From NCBI GenBank assembly GCA_002344075.1, contig DDTM01000076.1, forward strand, positions 5,384 to 69,383: a stretch of DNA of 64,000 nt, read 5' to 3'. This document shows, piece by piece, positions 43,487 through 51,328 of this stretch. The position numbers and the translations under genes were made by a program. Numbering within the stretch: the first letter of the stretch is position 1; every line of letters starts with the position of its first letter. The notes beneath the pieces are model-generated. The model made no database searches, had not been told where the DNA came from, and was given only the letters and a program-made list of their open reading frames with translations. Source of the DNA: Bacteroidetes bacterium UBA2364. Lineage in GTDB: Bacteria; Bacteroidota; Rhodothermia; Rhodothermales; UBA2364.

Positions 43487-46294
43487 ATGTTGCCAGCCTG
43501 GGTCACTTTGCTGATTGCCATGTTATACTTGGCTTTGCTGTTTGCAATTGCATGGTGGGGGGATCGGCGCGCCGAGCAAGGACGGAGTATCGTAGGGAAT
43601 GCATACGGGTATGCACTTTCCCTTGCTGTATATTGCACTGCTTGGACGTTCTATGGCAGTGTAGGACGTGCAGCCAGCGAGGGGATCGGCTTTTTGCCCA
43701 TCTTCGTAGGTCCTACATTGATGATGCCGCTATCGTGGCTCATTTTACGCAAGATGATTCGGATATCTAAACGTTACCGGATAACCTCGATTGCAGATTT
43801 TGTGGCATCTCGTTATGGAAAAAGTGCAACCTTGGGGGGCATCATCACTATAATTGCCGTTCTGGGTGGAATTCCTTATATTGCACTACAACTTAAGGCT
43901 ATATCATATAGTTTCTTGATTATTACAGGTACCACCGATACAGGAGGTCAAACAGCCTTTTATGTTGCCTTTACCCTTGCGCTATTTGCCATTTTATTCG
44001 GAACGCGGCACCTAAACCCTTTGGAGCGTCATGAAGGCATGGTTGCCGCCATTACCTTCGAGTCTATTGTAAAACTATTGACCTTTCTCTTGGTTGGAGG
44101 CTTTGTGACCTATGGCATGTTTGATGGTTATGCGGATATCTTCACTCGTGCCGAAGGCATTCCCGCGTTGGAAAACTTGTTTCGCTTCGAGCCAGCGGCC
44201 TATTCGGATTTGATGTGGATGACCATTTTGTCGGGTTTGGTGGTGGTACTCCTGCCCCGACAGTTTCATATGGCGGTTGTGGAAAATGTCTCGGAGGCCC
44301 ATATTAGCAAAGCCATGTGGCTATTTCCCCTCTATTTGCTATTGATTAACCTTTTTGTTTTACCAATTGCACTTGGTGGACGCATTTATTTTGGGAACAC
44401 CCAAGCTGCTGATGGTTTTGTACTTGCCCTACCCATCGCGGCAGATCAATCCTTTATTTCGGTTCTTACGTTTCTGGGCGGGCTTTCTGCTGCCACTGGA
44501 ATGGTCATTGTGGCTACGATTACCTTAAGTACGATGGTATCCAACGATTTGATCGTACCAACCCTCCTTCGCCTCCGAAAATTAGATATAGGAGACCGAA
44601 TGGTGGTTCCTCGTTTCTTGTTGCTAATCCGCCGAACTGCAATTATTGGTATTATTGCTTTGGGGTATGGGTATTTTAAGTTGGTTCCAACTAGCTATAC
44701 ATTGGTTAATTTGGGCTTAATTTCCTTTGCTGCCATCGCCCAATTTGCACCTGCCGTTTTTGGAGGACTGTTTTGGAAGCAAGCCACCAAACTTGGGGCA
44801 ATGTCGGGGGTGCTGGCCGGTTCCTGTATTTGGGGTGTTACCCTCCTTATTCCGTCGCTTGCAGAGTCGGGCTGGGTAAGCAATTCTGTTATTACAGATG
44901 GGTATTTTGGTTTAACTTGGCTACGCCCCTACGCACTTTTCGGTCAAACAGACTATAGCTCGCTATCCCATTCACTTTTCTGGAGCTTCCTTTTTAATAT
45001 CGTGGCTTTTGTTGGGGTCTCTTTGTTTACCAAACAATCGTTTGAAGAACAAAAACAAGCGTTTGCCTTTGTGGATGTTTTTAAACAAAAGCAGGCATTG
45101 CCGGGTGTCGCTTGGAAGGGGCAGGCACGGGCGGAAGACTTGGAAAACCTACTCAAGCGCTTTTTAGGCCGTAGGCGTTCCACCGAATTGCTCACCCGGT
45201 TTCATCAGCAGGTCAAATTAGCACTTGGTACCAACCATAGCAGCGAGTTGGCGGAGTTGGTACAGTTTACCGAAACACAATTGAGTGCAGTTATTGGTTC
45301 GGCTTCTGCGCGAGTAATGGTGGCCAGTGTGGTAAAAGAAGGCCCTCTCGCCATAGAAGAACTGATGCACATGCTTGATGAAACCCGCCAAGTAATACAA
45401 TACAGCCGTGAACTCGAAGAAAAATCCCGCGCCTTAGAACTGGCATCTGCGGAATTACGCAAAGCAAATGACCAGCTTAAAGAATTGGATAAGATGAAAG
45501 ATGATTTCGTTTCGACGGTAACACACGAACTTCGGACGCCACTCACCTCCATCCGGGCTTTAACCGAAATTATCCTCCTGAACGAAGGATTACCAGTCGA
45601 ACAGCGAAAAGAATTTTTACAACTGATTATTCGTGAGAGCGAGCGCCTAACACGGCTTATTAATGATGTTTTGGACATGGAAAAGACGGAGTCGGACAGT
45701 GTAGAGTGGCTCATTTCAGAGTTTGAAGTCATGCCCGTAATAGAAGAAGCTACGAGGAGTCTCCAAGCACTTGCAGCACAGAAAAAAGTGGGCATCTTGC
45801 TTGTGCCGCCAGAATTCCCTATCATGCTTCAGGCGGATCGAGATCGGTTAATACAGGTGCTGGTGAACCTCCTTTCAAATGCTTTGAAATTTTCCGACGA
45901 TACAGGGAGTAGTATCTATGTTTCTGTCCGAAAAGAAGAGGGAAACGTCTTGTTTTGTATTCGGGATGAAGGCGTTGGGATCTCGGAAGAAGAACAAAAA
46001 TTGATCTTTGAGAAGTTTCATCAAGTGGCCCATACCCAAAAAGGTAGGCCGACAGGTAGCGGGCTTGGATTGGCCATCTGCCAACGTATTGTTGCGGCAC
46101 ACCAAGGCCGGATTTGGGTGGAGAGTGTACTGGGAAAAGGGGCAACTTTCTGTTTTACCCTGCCAATTGAAAGCGCATTGCCCCTCCGAAACAACGATCT
46201 CGCGGATCCTAATTCAACGTTACCCCTCGCCACTGTCTTTAATCGAAAAAAACATAGCTCCCTGCATAAAACCCCAAACCCTGCATCGTCATGA
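43487..46294 (+). CDS. Sodium:solute symporter-histidine kinase fusion (CbrA-like)
   Basis: A 935-aa protein. Residues 1-500 form a sodium:solute symporter-like domain of about 13 helices (TAWTFYGSVGRAASEG, ITSIADFVASRYGKSATLGG and the LPRQFHMAVVEN stretch). A linker and long coiled segment follow (RELEEKSRALELASAELRK). HisKA has His680 in TVTHELRTPLTSIRALTEI. The ATPase domain has LLSNALKFSDD, DEGVGISEEE and GSGLGLAIC. This is the CbrA layout, in which the transporter part senses or links to nutrient supply. The start at 43487 follows the small gene by 5 bp. It overlaps the receiver gene by 4 bp, so the two are a pair. Confidence 0.93.
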   Translation: MLPAWVTLLIAMLYLALLFAIAWWGDRRAEQGRSIVGNAYGYALSLAVYCTAWTFYGSVGRAASEGIGFLPIFVGPTLMMPLSWLILRKMIRISKRYRITSIADFVASRYGKSATLGGIITIIAVLGGIPYIALQLKAISYSFLIITGTTDTGGQTAFYVAFTLALFAILFGTRHLNPLERHEGMVAAITFESIVKLLTFLLVGGFVTYGMFDGYADIFTRAEGIPALENLFRFEPAAYSDLMWMTILSGLVVVLLPRQFHMAVVENVSEAHISKAMWLFPLYLLLINLFVLPIALGGRIYFGNTQAADGFVLALPIAADQSFISVLTFLGGLSAATGMVIVATITLSTMVSNDLIVPTLLRLRKLDIGDRMVVPRFLLLIRRTAIIGIIALGYGYFKLVPTSYTLVNLGLISFAAIAQFAPAVFGGLFWKQATKLGAMSGVLAGSCIWGVTLLIPSLAESGWVSNSVITDGYFGLTWLRPYALFGQTDYSSLSHSLFWSFLFNIVAFVGVSLFTKQSFEEQKQAFAFVDVFKQKQALPGVAWKGQARAEDLENLLKRFLGRRRSTELLTRFHQQVKLALGTNHSSELAELVQFTETQLSAVIGSASARVMVASVVKEGPLAIEELMHMLDETRQVIQYSRELEEKSRALELASAELRKANDQLKELDKMKDDFVSTVTHELRTPLTSIRALTEIILLNEGLPVEQRKEFLQLIIRESERLTRLINDVLDMEKTESDSVEWLISEFEVMPVIEEATRSLQALAAQKKVGILLVPPEFPIMLQADRDRLIQVLVNLLSNALKFSDDTGSSIYVSVRKEEGNVLFCIRDEGVGISEEEQKLIFEKFHQVAHTQKGRPTGSGLGLAICQRIVAAHQGRIWVESVLGKGATFCFTLPIESALPLRNNDLADPNSTLPLATVFNRKKHSSLHKTPNPASS

Positions 46295-46659
46295 ATCATC
46301 AAATATTGATTGTGGAAGACGAACCAAGTATTGTAATTACCCTCGAATTTCTACTCAAACAAAAGGGATTCACTCCCCAAATTGCAAGAGATGGGATCGA
46401 GGCCATGACCTTTCTGGAAAACCACCAACCCGACTTGGTGATTCTGGATGTAATGCTGCCTGGAAAAAATGGCTACGAGATTTGCCAGTCTATCCGGCAC
46501 GAAACGCGCCTGGACCGAACGAAAGTGCTATTATTAACAGCAAAAGGACGTGTGGCCGATGTCGAAAAAGGCAAGGCTGTTGGGGCCGATGCCTATCTCA
46601 CCAAGCCTTTTGCCATTCAGTCTCTTATGGATCAGGTTGATCAATTGTTGGCAAACTGA
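46291..46659 (+). CDS. Stand-alone receiver-domain response regulator
   Basis: A 122-aa single receiver domain with no output domain. LIVEDE gives the acidic pocket, Asp53 lies in VILDVMLPGKNGYE, and the late LLLTAKG and AYLTKPF provide the conserved Thr and Lys. Its start overlaps the symporter-kinase stop (ATGA at 46291-46294). It should be phosphorylated by that kinase and pass the signal by protein contact, possibly to the next gene product. Confidence 0.93.
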   Translation: MNHQILIVEDEPSIVITLEFLLKQKGFTPQIARDGIEAMTFLENHQPDLVILDVMLPGKNGYEICQSIRHETRLDRTKVLLLTAKGRVADVEKGKAVGADAYLTKPFAIQSLMDQVDQLLAN

Positions 46660-46679
46660 TCCGCATTTTATGCTTGGGT

Positions 46680-47699
46680 ATGAATCAATTTGAGGGCGCA
46701 TTTGGGATTTTATTAGACCACATTCGGATTGGCGTGGTGGTTTGTAGGCGAGATGGACAAATTTTGGCAACCAGTAAATCTGCCAGTCTCATCTTGGAGG
46801 ATGAAGCACTTCCTCCATTAGAGTCGGTGAGTTATTTATCCGAAATTTTGGATCCACTGATTTTAGAAGATGCCTTTTATGCTTTGGAAGACCGATTGGA
46901 TGCGCCGAATCCTCGGTTTCATTTTGTTGCAAGATTATCTTCGTCTGTTTTTTTACAGATTGATCTGTTGCCTGTTTTGGAAAATGGACTTCATCAGGAT
47001 CAGATCATCGTTAAATTGGAGGAACTTGTAGAAGATGCTGATCATAGTGTACCACCTGCAACTTTCCAGTCTACCATAGAGCAGGTACGGTCTCACCTAT
47101 CGGGGATTCGGGCAGCCATCGAGACCATGATGGCCTATCCCGAAATGGATGAATTGGTGGTTCAACAATTTCGTCAGATCATCTACGACCAAGCCCTGAC
47201 GCTCTCGAAACAGGTGGAGGAGGTACAGGAAGAATGGATCAATGAAAGAAAATCACAAATGACCTTAGAGATCATGCACATCCGTGATTGGGAACGTTTT
47301 TTACAAGATCAAATTGGTAGCCAACCGGATCTGAAGGTGCGTTGGGCAAGTGTTCAAGGGGGGGCATGGTTGGAAGGCGACCGCTTTTCGTGGTTACAAA
47401 GTTTATTGTTTTTGTTAAAAAGAATCCGTAACTCTATAAAGAATGATAGCTTCAATCTGATGTTCGAAGTCTGTGGAGAAGAAGTGCACTTAGATGTTTT
47501 GTGGGTAGGCCCAGCCATTCGTGGGGAGCGGTTAGAAAAATGGGAAGATCAAGTAATCACCGCCGACGAAATGGTTCATCCACTTACACTTGGCGAGGTT
47601 TTTCGTCGGCATCAGGTGTCTTGGCTACTTAACCCCGAAAAAGACGTAAGGCTTCGTCTCGTCTTTCCAGTTTATGCTCCACGTACATTTGCTGATTAA
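46680..47699 (+). CDS. PAS-like, degenerate histidine-kinase-like protein
   Basis: A 339-aa protein (ATG at 46680; a TTG two codons earlier is possible). Residues about 8-110 look like a PAS domain (LLDHIRIGVVVCRRDGQILATSKSA). Residues about 140-210 are helical and resemble the dimerisation part of a kinase (SHLSGIRAAIETMMAYPEM), but the H-E-x-x-x-P phospho-acceptor pattern is lost. No N, G1 or G2 ATP box follows. It resembles the kinase-like N-terminal part of exonuclease-type proteins often seen beside CbrA-like genes, here without an exonuclease domain. It lies 20 bp after the receiver gene. Probably a phospho-independent partner or sink. Confidence 0.6.
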   Translation: MNQFEGAFGILLDHIRIGVVVCRRDGQILATSKSASLILEDEALPPLESVSYLSEILDPLILEDAFYALEDRLDAPNPRFHFVARLSSSVFLQIDLLPVLENGLHQDQIIVKLEELVEDADHSVPPATFQSTIEQVRSHLSGIRAAIETMMAYPEMDELVVQQFRQIIYDQALTLSKQVEEVQEEWINERKSQMTLEIMHIRDWERFLQDQIGSQPDLKVRWASVQGGAWLEGDRFSWLQSLLFLLKRIRNSIKNDSFNLMFEVCGEEVHLDVLWVGPAIRGERLEKWEDQVITADEMVHPLTLGEVFRRHQVSWLLNPEKDVRLRLVFPVYAPRTFAD

Positions 47700-47733
47700 G
47701 ACGAAAAGGACAGGCCTCCATTCTTAATTATAT

Positions 47734-47780
47734 CTTGTTATAACAAGTTGGAACATCTGATATTGATTTTGGTATATTGG
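47734..47780 (+). promoter_or_regulatory. Palindromic site and promoter of the rhodanese gene
   Basis: A perfect 14-bp palindrome CTTGTTATAACAAG (47734-47747) stands directly upstream of TTGG (47748-47751). A 21-bp spacer and TATATTGG (47773-47780) complete a local-type promoter. The ATG follows at 47812. The palindrome may bind a dimeric regulator. Confidence 0.5.
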
Positions 47781-47811
47781 CTCATTCATTAACCAAAATC
47801 AAAAAAACATC

Positions 47812-48159
47812 ATGTCTATTTTTAACTTGTTTCGTGGCGCCATGGGCGGTGGTGTGGAAACCATTTCACCAGTAGATGCACTCAATAAACTGAAAGAAGG
47901 TGCGAAGCTAATTGACGTTCGTGAGCCTGCCGAACTGAAATCCGACGGTAAAGTGTCTAAAGCCGTTAATATCCCGCTTGGTCAGTTGGCTCCGGATAAA
48001 CTTCCACAAGATAAATCAACCCCATTGATGTTCATGTGCCGCTCCGGCGCCCGTTCTTCGATGGCAGCCAGGCAGGCACAGAGCTGGGGTTATACCACCA
48101 TTTATAACGTGCAGGGTGGGATCATGGGCTGGAAGGCGACGGGAACCTCCTTGAAATAA
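47812..48159 (+). CDS. Rhodanese-domain sulfurtransferase
   Basis: A 115-aa single-domain rhodanese. The active-site loop reads CRSGARSS with the catalytic Cys near residue 83. LIDVREPAEL and the final IYNVQGGIMGWKATG are typical. It probably carries persulfide sulfur in the cytoplasm. No signal peptide is clear, though a short hydrophobic N-terminus (IFNLFRGAM) occurs. It has its own promoter with a palindromic site. The DUF937 gene downstream has a separate promoter. Confidence 0.92.
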   Translation: MSIFNLFRGAMGGGVETISPVDALNKLKEGAKLIDVREPAELKSDGKVSKAVNIPLGQLAPDKLPQDKSTPLMFMCRSGARSSMAARQAQSWGYTTIYNVQGGIMGWKATGTSLK

Positions 48160-48223
48160 TTTCTCGTCGAGGCTCCCCTGCGCACGTTGTCTCTTGAGAT
48201 ATATACACATCGAAGGGGAACTT

Positions 48224-48256
48224 TTTGGTGAAATGCGGTGTTGTGCGCTATATTCC
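48224..48256 (+). promoter_or_regulatory. Promoter of the DUF937 gene
   Basis: TTTG at 48224-48227, a 21-bp spacer and TATATTCC at 48249-48256, the same form as upstream of the rhodanese gene. The ATG at 48303 is preceded by a clear CTGGAG ribosome site. Confidence 0.5.
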
Positions 48257-48302
48257 CTCCTTAGATTCTCGTTCCATCCTTTATAATTAACTGGAGATTT
48301 CA

Positions 48303-48869
48303 ATGGACATCATGCAAATGATCATGCAAAATGTGGCAGGCCAGGCGGCCGGTCAGGTTGCAGAAAAGTTTGGTATTGATAAAAACGTGGCACAAAATGC
48401 AGTGGGGCTTGCTGCTCCGATGATCATGAGTGCGCTTGGCAAAAAAGCAGGCTCCGAACAAGGTGCGCAGGCCGTAGCAAATGGTATCACTGGGGGCAAT
48501 CCAATGGACCTTTTGGGTATGGTATTGGGCAATAAGCAGCCTGCGCTTCAAAACCACGTGGCCCAACAAGCTGGAGTTGACCCCAATGTTGCAGGTGGCA
48601 TTTTTGAGACCGTCGGTCCTATGATCTTTGGAATGCTTGGCAAACAGCAGCAGCAACAAGGTTTGGATGTAAACGGACTTGCGGGCTTGTTACAAGGTGG
48701 AAAATCCCAGAGCGATGGCATGTTGGGCGCGCTTGCTCCGTTCTTAGACCAAGATGGAGATGGCGACTTTGACCTTCAGGATATCATGAAACTTGCAGGT
48801 GGTGGTGGAAACAGTGGCAGCGCTGGCCTTGGATCGCTTCTGGGGGGTCTCATGGGCGGCAAAAAGTAA
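48303..48869 (+). CDS. DUF937-domain protein with EF-hand-like loop
   Basis: A 188-aa helical protein. The first 125 residues match the DUF937 pattern, two repeats of about 60 residues with an AAPMIMSALGKKA and a VGPMIFGMLGKQ segment. Near residue 150 it has DQDGDGDFDLQD, a canonical calcium-loop sequence as in EF-hand or dockerin units. The C-terminus is Gly-rich (GGGGNSGSAGLGSLLGG). No signal peptide is seen. The function of DUF937 proteins is not known. Calcium binding is inferred from the loop. Confidence 0.85.
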   Translation: MDIMQMIMQNVAGQAAGQVAEKFGIDKNVAQNAVGLAAPMIMSALGKKAGSEQGAQAVANGITGGNPMDLLGMVLGNKQPALQNHVAQQAGVDPNVAGGIFETVGPMIFGMLGKQQQQQGLDVNGLAGLLQGGKSQSDGMLGALAPFLDQDGDGDFDLQDIMKLAGGGGNSGSAGLGSLLGGLMGGKK

Positions 48870-48876
48870 AGCTTGC

Positions 48877-49059
48877 ATGAAAACAGTGCTCTACCGGTTT
48901 TTTTCGGTGGTTTCTATTGGACTGGGGATAGTCTTTATCGCTTTTGGTCTCTATCAGTTCTCCCAAGTGGGTAAGTTAGACCTTAACTGGGTTGCGTTGG
49001 GTGTATTTGGATTTGTTTTCCCCTTTGCACTTCGTTGGTTCCTTTTAGAAACCGATTAA
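48877..49059 (+). CDS. Small two-helix membrane protein
   Basis: A 60-aa protein from ATG 48877, 7 bp after the DUF937 stop. Two helices (SVVSIGLGIVFIAFGLYQF and LNWVALGVFGFVFPFALRWF). No family recognised. The tight spacing and the terminator after it support a real gene. Confidence 0.55.
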   Translation: MKTVLYRFFSVVSIGLGIVFIAFGLYQFSQVGKLDLNWVALGVFGFVFPFALRWFLLETD

Positions 49060-49080
49060 CTTTTAGTAGATGTCTCCGCG

Positions 49081-49117
49081 CCCTCTCTGTAGTTAATATG
49101 GAGAGGGTTTTTATTTA
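49081..49117 (+). terminator. Terminator after DUF937 pair
   Basis: CCCTCTC (49081-49087) and GAGAGGG (49101-49107) arms, 13-nt loop, then a T-rich run. Confidence 0.75.
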
Positions 49118-49154
49118 ATGGGCGTAAAATTGCCATTCTTAACGTTGTACCCAA

Positions 49155-49667
49155 GTGCAAAACACACATGCGGCATACCTGAAGGCGTATTTGGTCACAC
49201 TTCTTCTCCTGTTTCTTTGGATGTTGGGGCCTATGATTCCGTGGGTATTAGATGAAGGTGGCAGTGTTGTATGGCGTTTTCAGTATCGGTATTTGTGTCA
49301 CCAAATGCCCGACCGATGTTTTCGGATGCATGGCATCCCTATGGCGGTTTGTGAACGCTGTTTTGGGATATATGCTGGGTTATTTGTTGGCGGGTTATTT
49401 TATTGGCCTCTTAAAAAGTGGGATCACTTCCTGCTTCTGAAAGCACGCTGGTTGGTTGGTTTGGCTGCATGTCTGATGTTTTTGGATTGGCTGGGACCTA
49501 TAATTTCGCTCTGGGGAAATGATTGGCTTACGAGATCCGGAACAGGTTTTGTTTTGGGTATTGTTTGTGGGTATTTTGCGGCTAAAGGAATGTTGCAACT
49601 TATATTAGAGATCAAACGCATAAAATGGCATCTTCTATTTTCTAAACCAAACCAAAAGAAAACATGA
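49155..49667 (+). CDS. DUF2085 membrane protein
   Basis: A 170-aa protein with a GTG start at 49155; no ATG stands before the first helix. The DUF2085 signature is clear: YLCHQMPDRCFRMHGIPMAVCERCFGIY spans about residues 46-73 and contains four Cys and two His, likely a metal or redox site. About four transmembrane helices surround it. Function of the family is unknown. It overlaps the next gene by 4 bp (ATGA at 49664-49667). Confidence 0.85.
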   Translation: MQNTHAAYLKAYLVTLLLLFLWMLGPMIPWVLDEGGSVVWRFQYRYLCHQMPDRCFRMHGIPMAVCERCFGIYAGLFVGGLFYWPLKKWDHFLLLKARWLVGLAACLMFLDWLGPIISLWGNDWLTRSGTGFVLGIVCGYFAAKGMLQLILEIKRIKWHLLFSKPNQKKT

Positions 49668-50212
49668 ACGCCCCATCAAAATTTCCGTCCATCTTGAATG
49701 GAGCCATCGTTTCCGCACTGTTGGGTATCGTAATGAGCATACCTACTATGTTGTTCATGCGGGACTTATCACCCTTTGCCTTGTCTGGATTGGGCTTGTT
49801 GAACTGCCTTATTTTGCCACTTGCGGGCGCATTTACGGCTGTCTGGCACTATAACCGCGTACAAAATGGTCAATCGGCGGCAGGAGAAGGCGCAGCCCTC
49901 GGTGCTGGGGCATTGGCGTTGGGTTCTTTGTTCTCCAGTGCCCTTTCATTCATTTTCCAGATGACAGGGTTGTTTCCAAGCAACGAAGAAATAAAACAAA
50001 TCAGCGAAGATATGCAGCGTAACCTTTTGGGCAAACAGGGCATGGATGCCGAGCAGATAGAGCAAGCGATTCAGTCTTCACAGCAGTTCAATTTTTTGAG
50101 CAATCCGGTGGTGCAAATTGTAGTGGGGGTTGTGATGATGGGCGTAGTTGGCGCAATTATGGGCGCAATAGCTGCTGCCTTGGTATTCAGGTCGAAGGAA
50201 AGGGAGTCTTAA
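49664..50212 (+). CDS. Membrane protein, unknown
   Basis: A 182-aa protein with about five hydrophobic segments rich in Gly and Ala (SGLGLLNCLILPLAGAFTAVW, GAALGAGALALGSLFSSALSF, IVVGVVMMGVVGAIMGAIAAAL). A polar segment (about 108-145) carries a Gln/Glu-rich helix. No family is recognised with confidence, although the pattern is like small DUF4199/YgaP-style membrane proteins. It is translationally coupled to the DUF2085 gene and is followed by a similar small membrane protein. Confidence 0.65.
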   Translation: MNAPSKFPSILNGAIVSALLGIVMSIPTMLFMRDLSPFALSGLGLLNCLILPLAGAFTAVWHYNRVQNGQSAAGEGAALGAGALALGSLFSSALSFIFQMTGLFPSNEEIKQISEDMQRNLLGKQGMDAEQIEQAIQSSQQFNFLSNPVVQIVVGVVMMGVVGAIMGAIAAALVFRSKERES

Positions 50213-50247
50213 TACACAAAGACACTTTGGTTTTTAATAGCAAAAAA

Positions 50248-50691
50248 ATGGCGTATATAAAAGCGGATAAAATTCCGGCAATTCTGACGGTGGTTGTCGT
50301 CACTTGGATATTTGGCTTATTCTGGAACTGGGGCATTTTGTTTCTATCACAGTACTTAAATGTAGGTGACATAGGCGTTTTATCCGTTTTTAGTTCGCTG
50401 ATAAGATCTTTATTGGGTGTTGGTTTAGGTGTTTTTTTATATAACCAACGTCAGGAGGTTTCCGCTTCGGCAGTAGATGGCGCACTTATCGGTGGTTTGG
50501 GGATGGTGTTTGCATCTGTCTTGTCCAACTTGTTTGTTTGGGTCATCTTGAGAATGAGTGCCTCTTTTTCCTCCTTGAATCCGGCGTGGGTAATGGTACA
50601 ATCGGTCTTGATTGATGGGCTTATTGGGGTTGTAATGGGGGCTGCATTTGCTGTTATATGGTCCAAGAAACGGCGCTCCGGCAATGAATAA
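50248..50691 (+). CDS. Membrane protein, unknown
   Basis: A 147-aa protein. The ATG at 50248 is used; a TTG at 50227 is an alternative. About four helices with a Gly-rich pattern (IGGLGMVFASVLSNLFVWVIL, LIDGLIGVVMGAAFAVIW) and a basic end (KKRRSGNE). The overall design is like the preceding gene product (Gly-rich helices, and a final helix with GVVGAIMG or GLIGVVMG), so the two may be distant paralogs. Function unknown. Confidence 0.6.
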   Translation: MAYIKADKIPAILTVVVVTWIFGLFWNWGILFLSQYLNVGDIGVLSVFSSLIRSLLGVGLGVFLYNQRQEVSASAVDGALIGGLGMVFASVLSNLFVWVILRMSASFSSLNPAWVMVQSVLIDGLIGVVMGAAFAVIWSKKRRSGNE

Positions 50692-50782
50692 AGAGACCTC
50701 CTTCTGGATCATCTAGCTAATCTTCTGAGTCTGTCTTACTATAAACCTATTCTAAAGATTTTACACCATAGCCAAGCGTGTA

Positions 50783-51316
50783 TTATCGTTTACGGCTTTT
50801 GGGAGTTCCAAAAATTTCGGAAAAAATGAAGGCATTCTTTGCTGCCTCTGGGCTATGTAACAGGTTCGAGAGGCCCGGTTTCTTGGTAGGGGTTGGCTTG
50901 TCTGTTTTTAGGGTTGGATTTTTTGGTTTTTCTTTTGGATGATCTCCAAAGAGGTGGTTTTCAAATTGTTCTTCCTGATTGTTTGAAAAAACAATGTCGA
51001 AATCTTTGGCTGTTTGGTCGTAGTCTTTTCCGGAAACATCATAATCGGCCCCTTGGTCAAATGTATTTTCGTTATCGAAATATTTGCCTTGTGAAAAGTA
51101 GCCCATAGGCTTCTTGTTGCTGGTTGTGGGCAACGAAGGTTTATGTTGCTGGGTATTGGCCAAAGCCTCGTATTCTTCCTTGGCGTTCTGCAATTCACTC
51201 AAGACCTCTTCTATTTTAGTTAAGGGTTTATTTTTCTTTTGCTTGCGATCATCCGAAATTCCTTTTAAAATGGCCCAAATAATAAAGCCAACAAGGTAAA
51301 ATACCCAAGATTCCAT
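50783..51316 (-). CDS. Single-pass protein with charged tail, unknown
   Basis: A 177-aa protein. One N-terminal helix (WVFYLVGFIIWAILKGI, residues 3-19) is followed by a Lys-rich segment, a short coiled stretch (KIEEVLSELQNAKEEYEAL) and about 100 polar residues rich in Asp, Asn, Lys and Pro. This suggests a membrane-tethered flexible protein facing the cytoplasm. No known domain. It lies 12 bp after mutY on the same strand and is probably in its transcript. Confidence 0.65.
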   Translation of the reverse strand: MESWVFYLVGFIIWAILKGISDDRKQKKNKPLTKIEEVLSELQNAKEEYEALANTQQHKPSLPTTSNKKPMGYFSQGKYFDNENTFDQGADYDVSGKDYDQTAKDFDIVFSNNQEEQFENHLFGDHPKEKPKNPTLKTDKPTPTKKPGLSNLLHSPEAAKNAFIFSEIFGTPKSRKR

Positions 51317-51328
51317 AGACTCCTCCGT

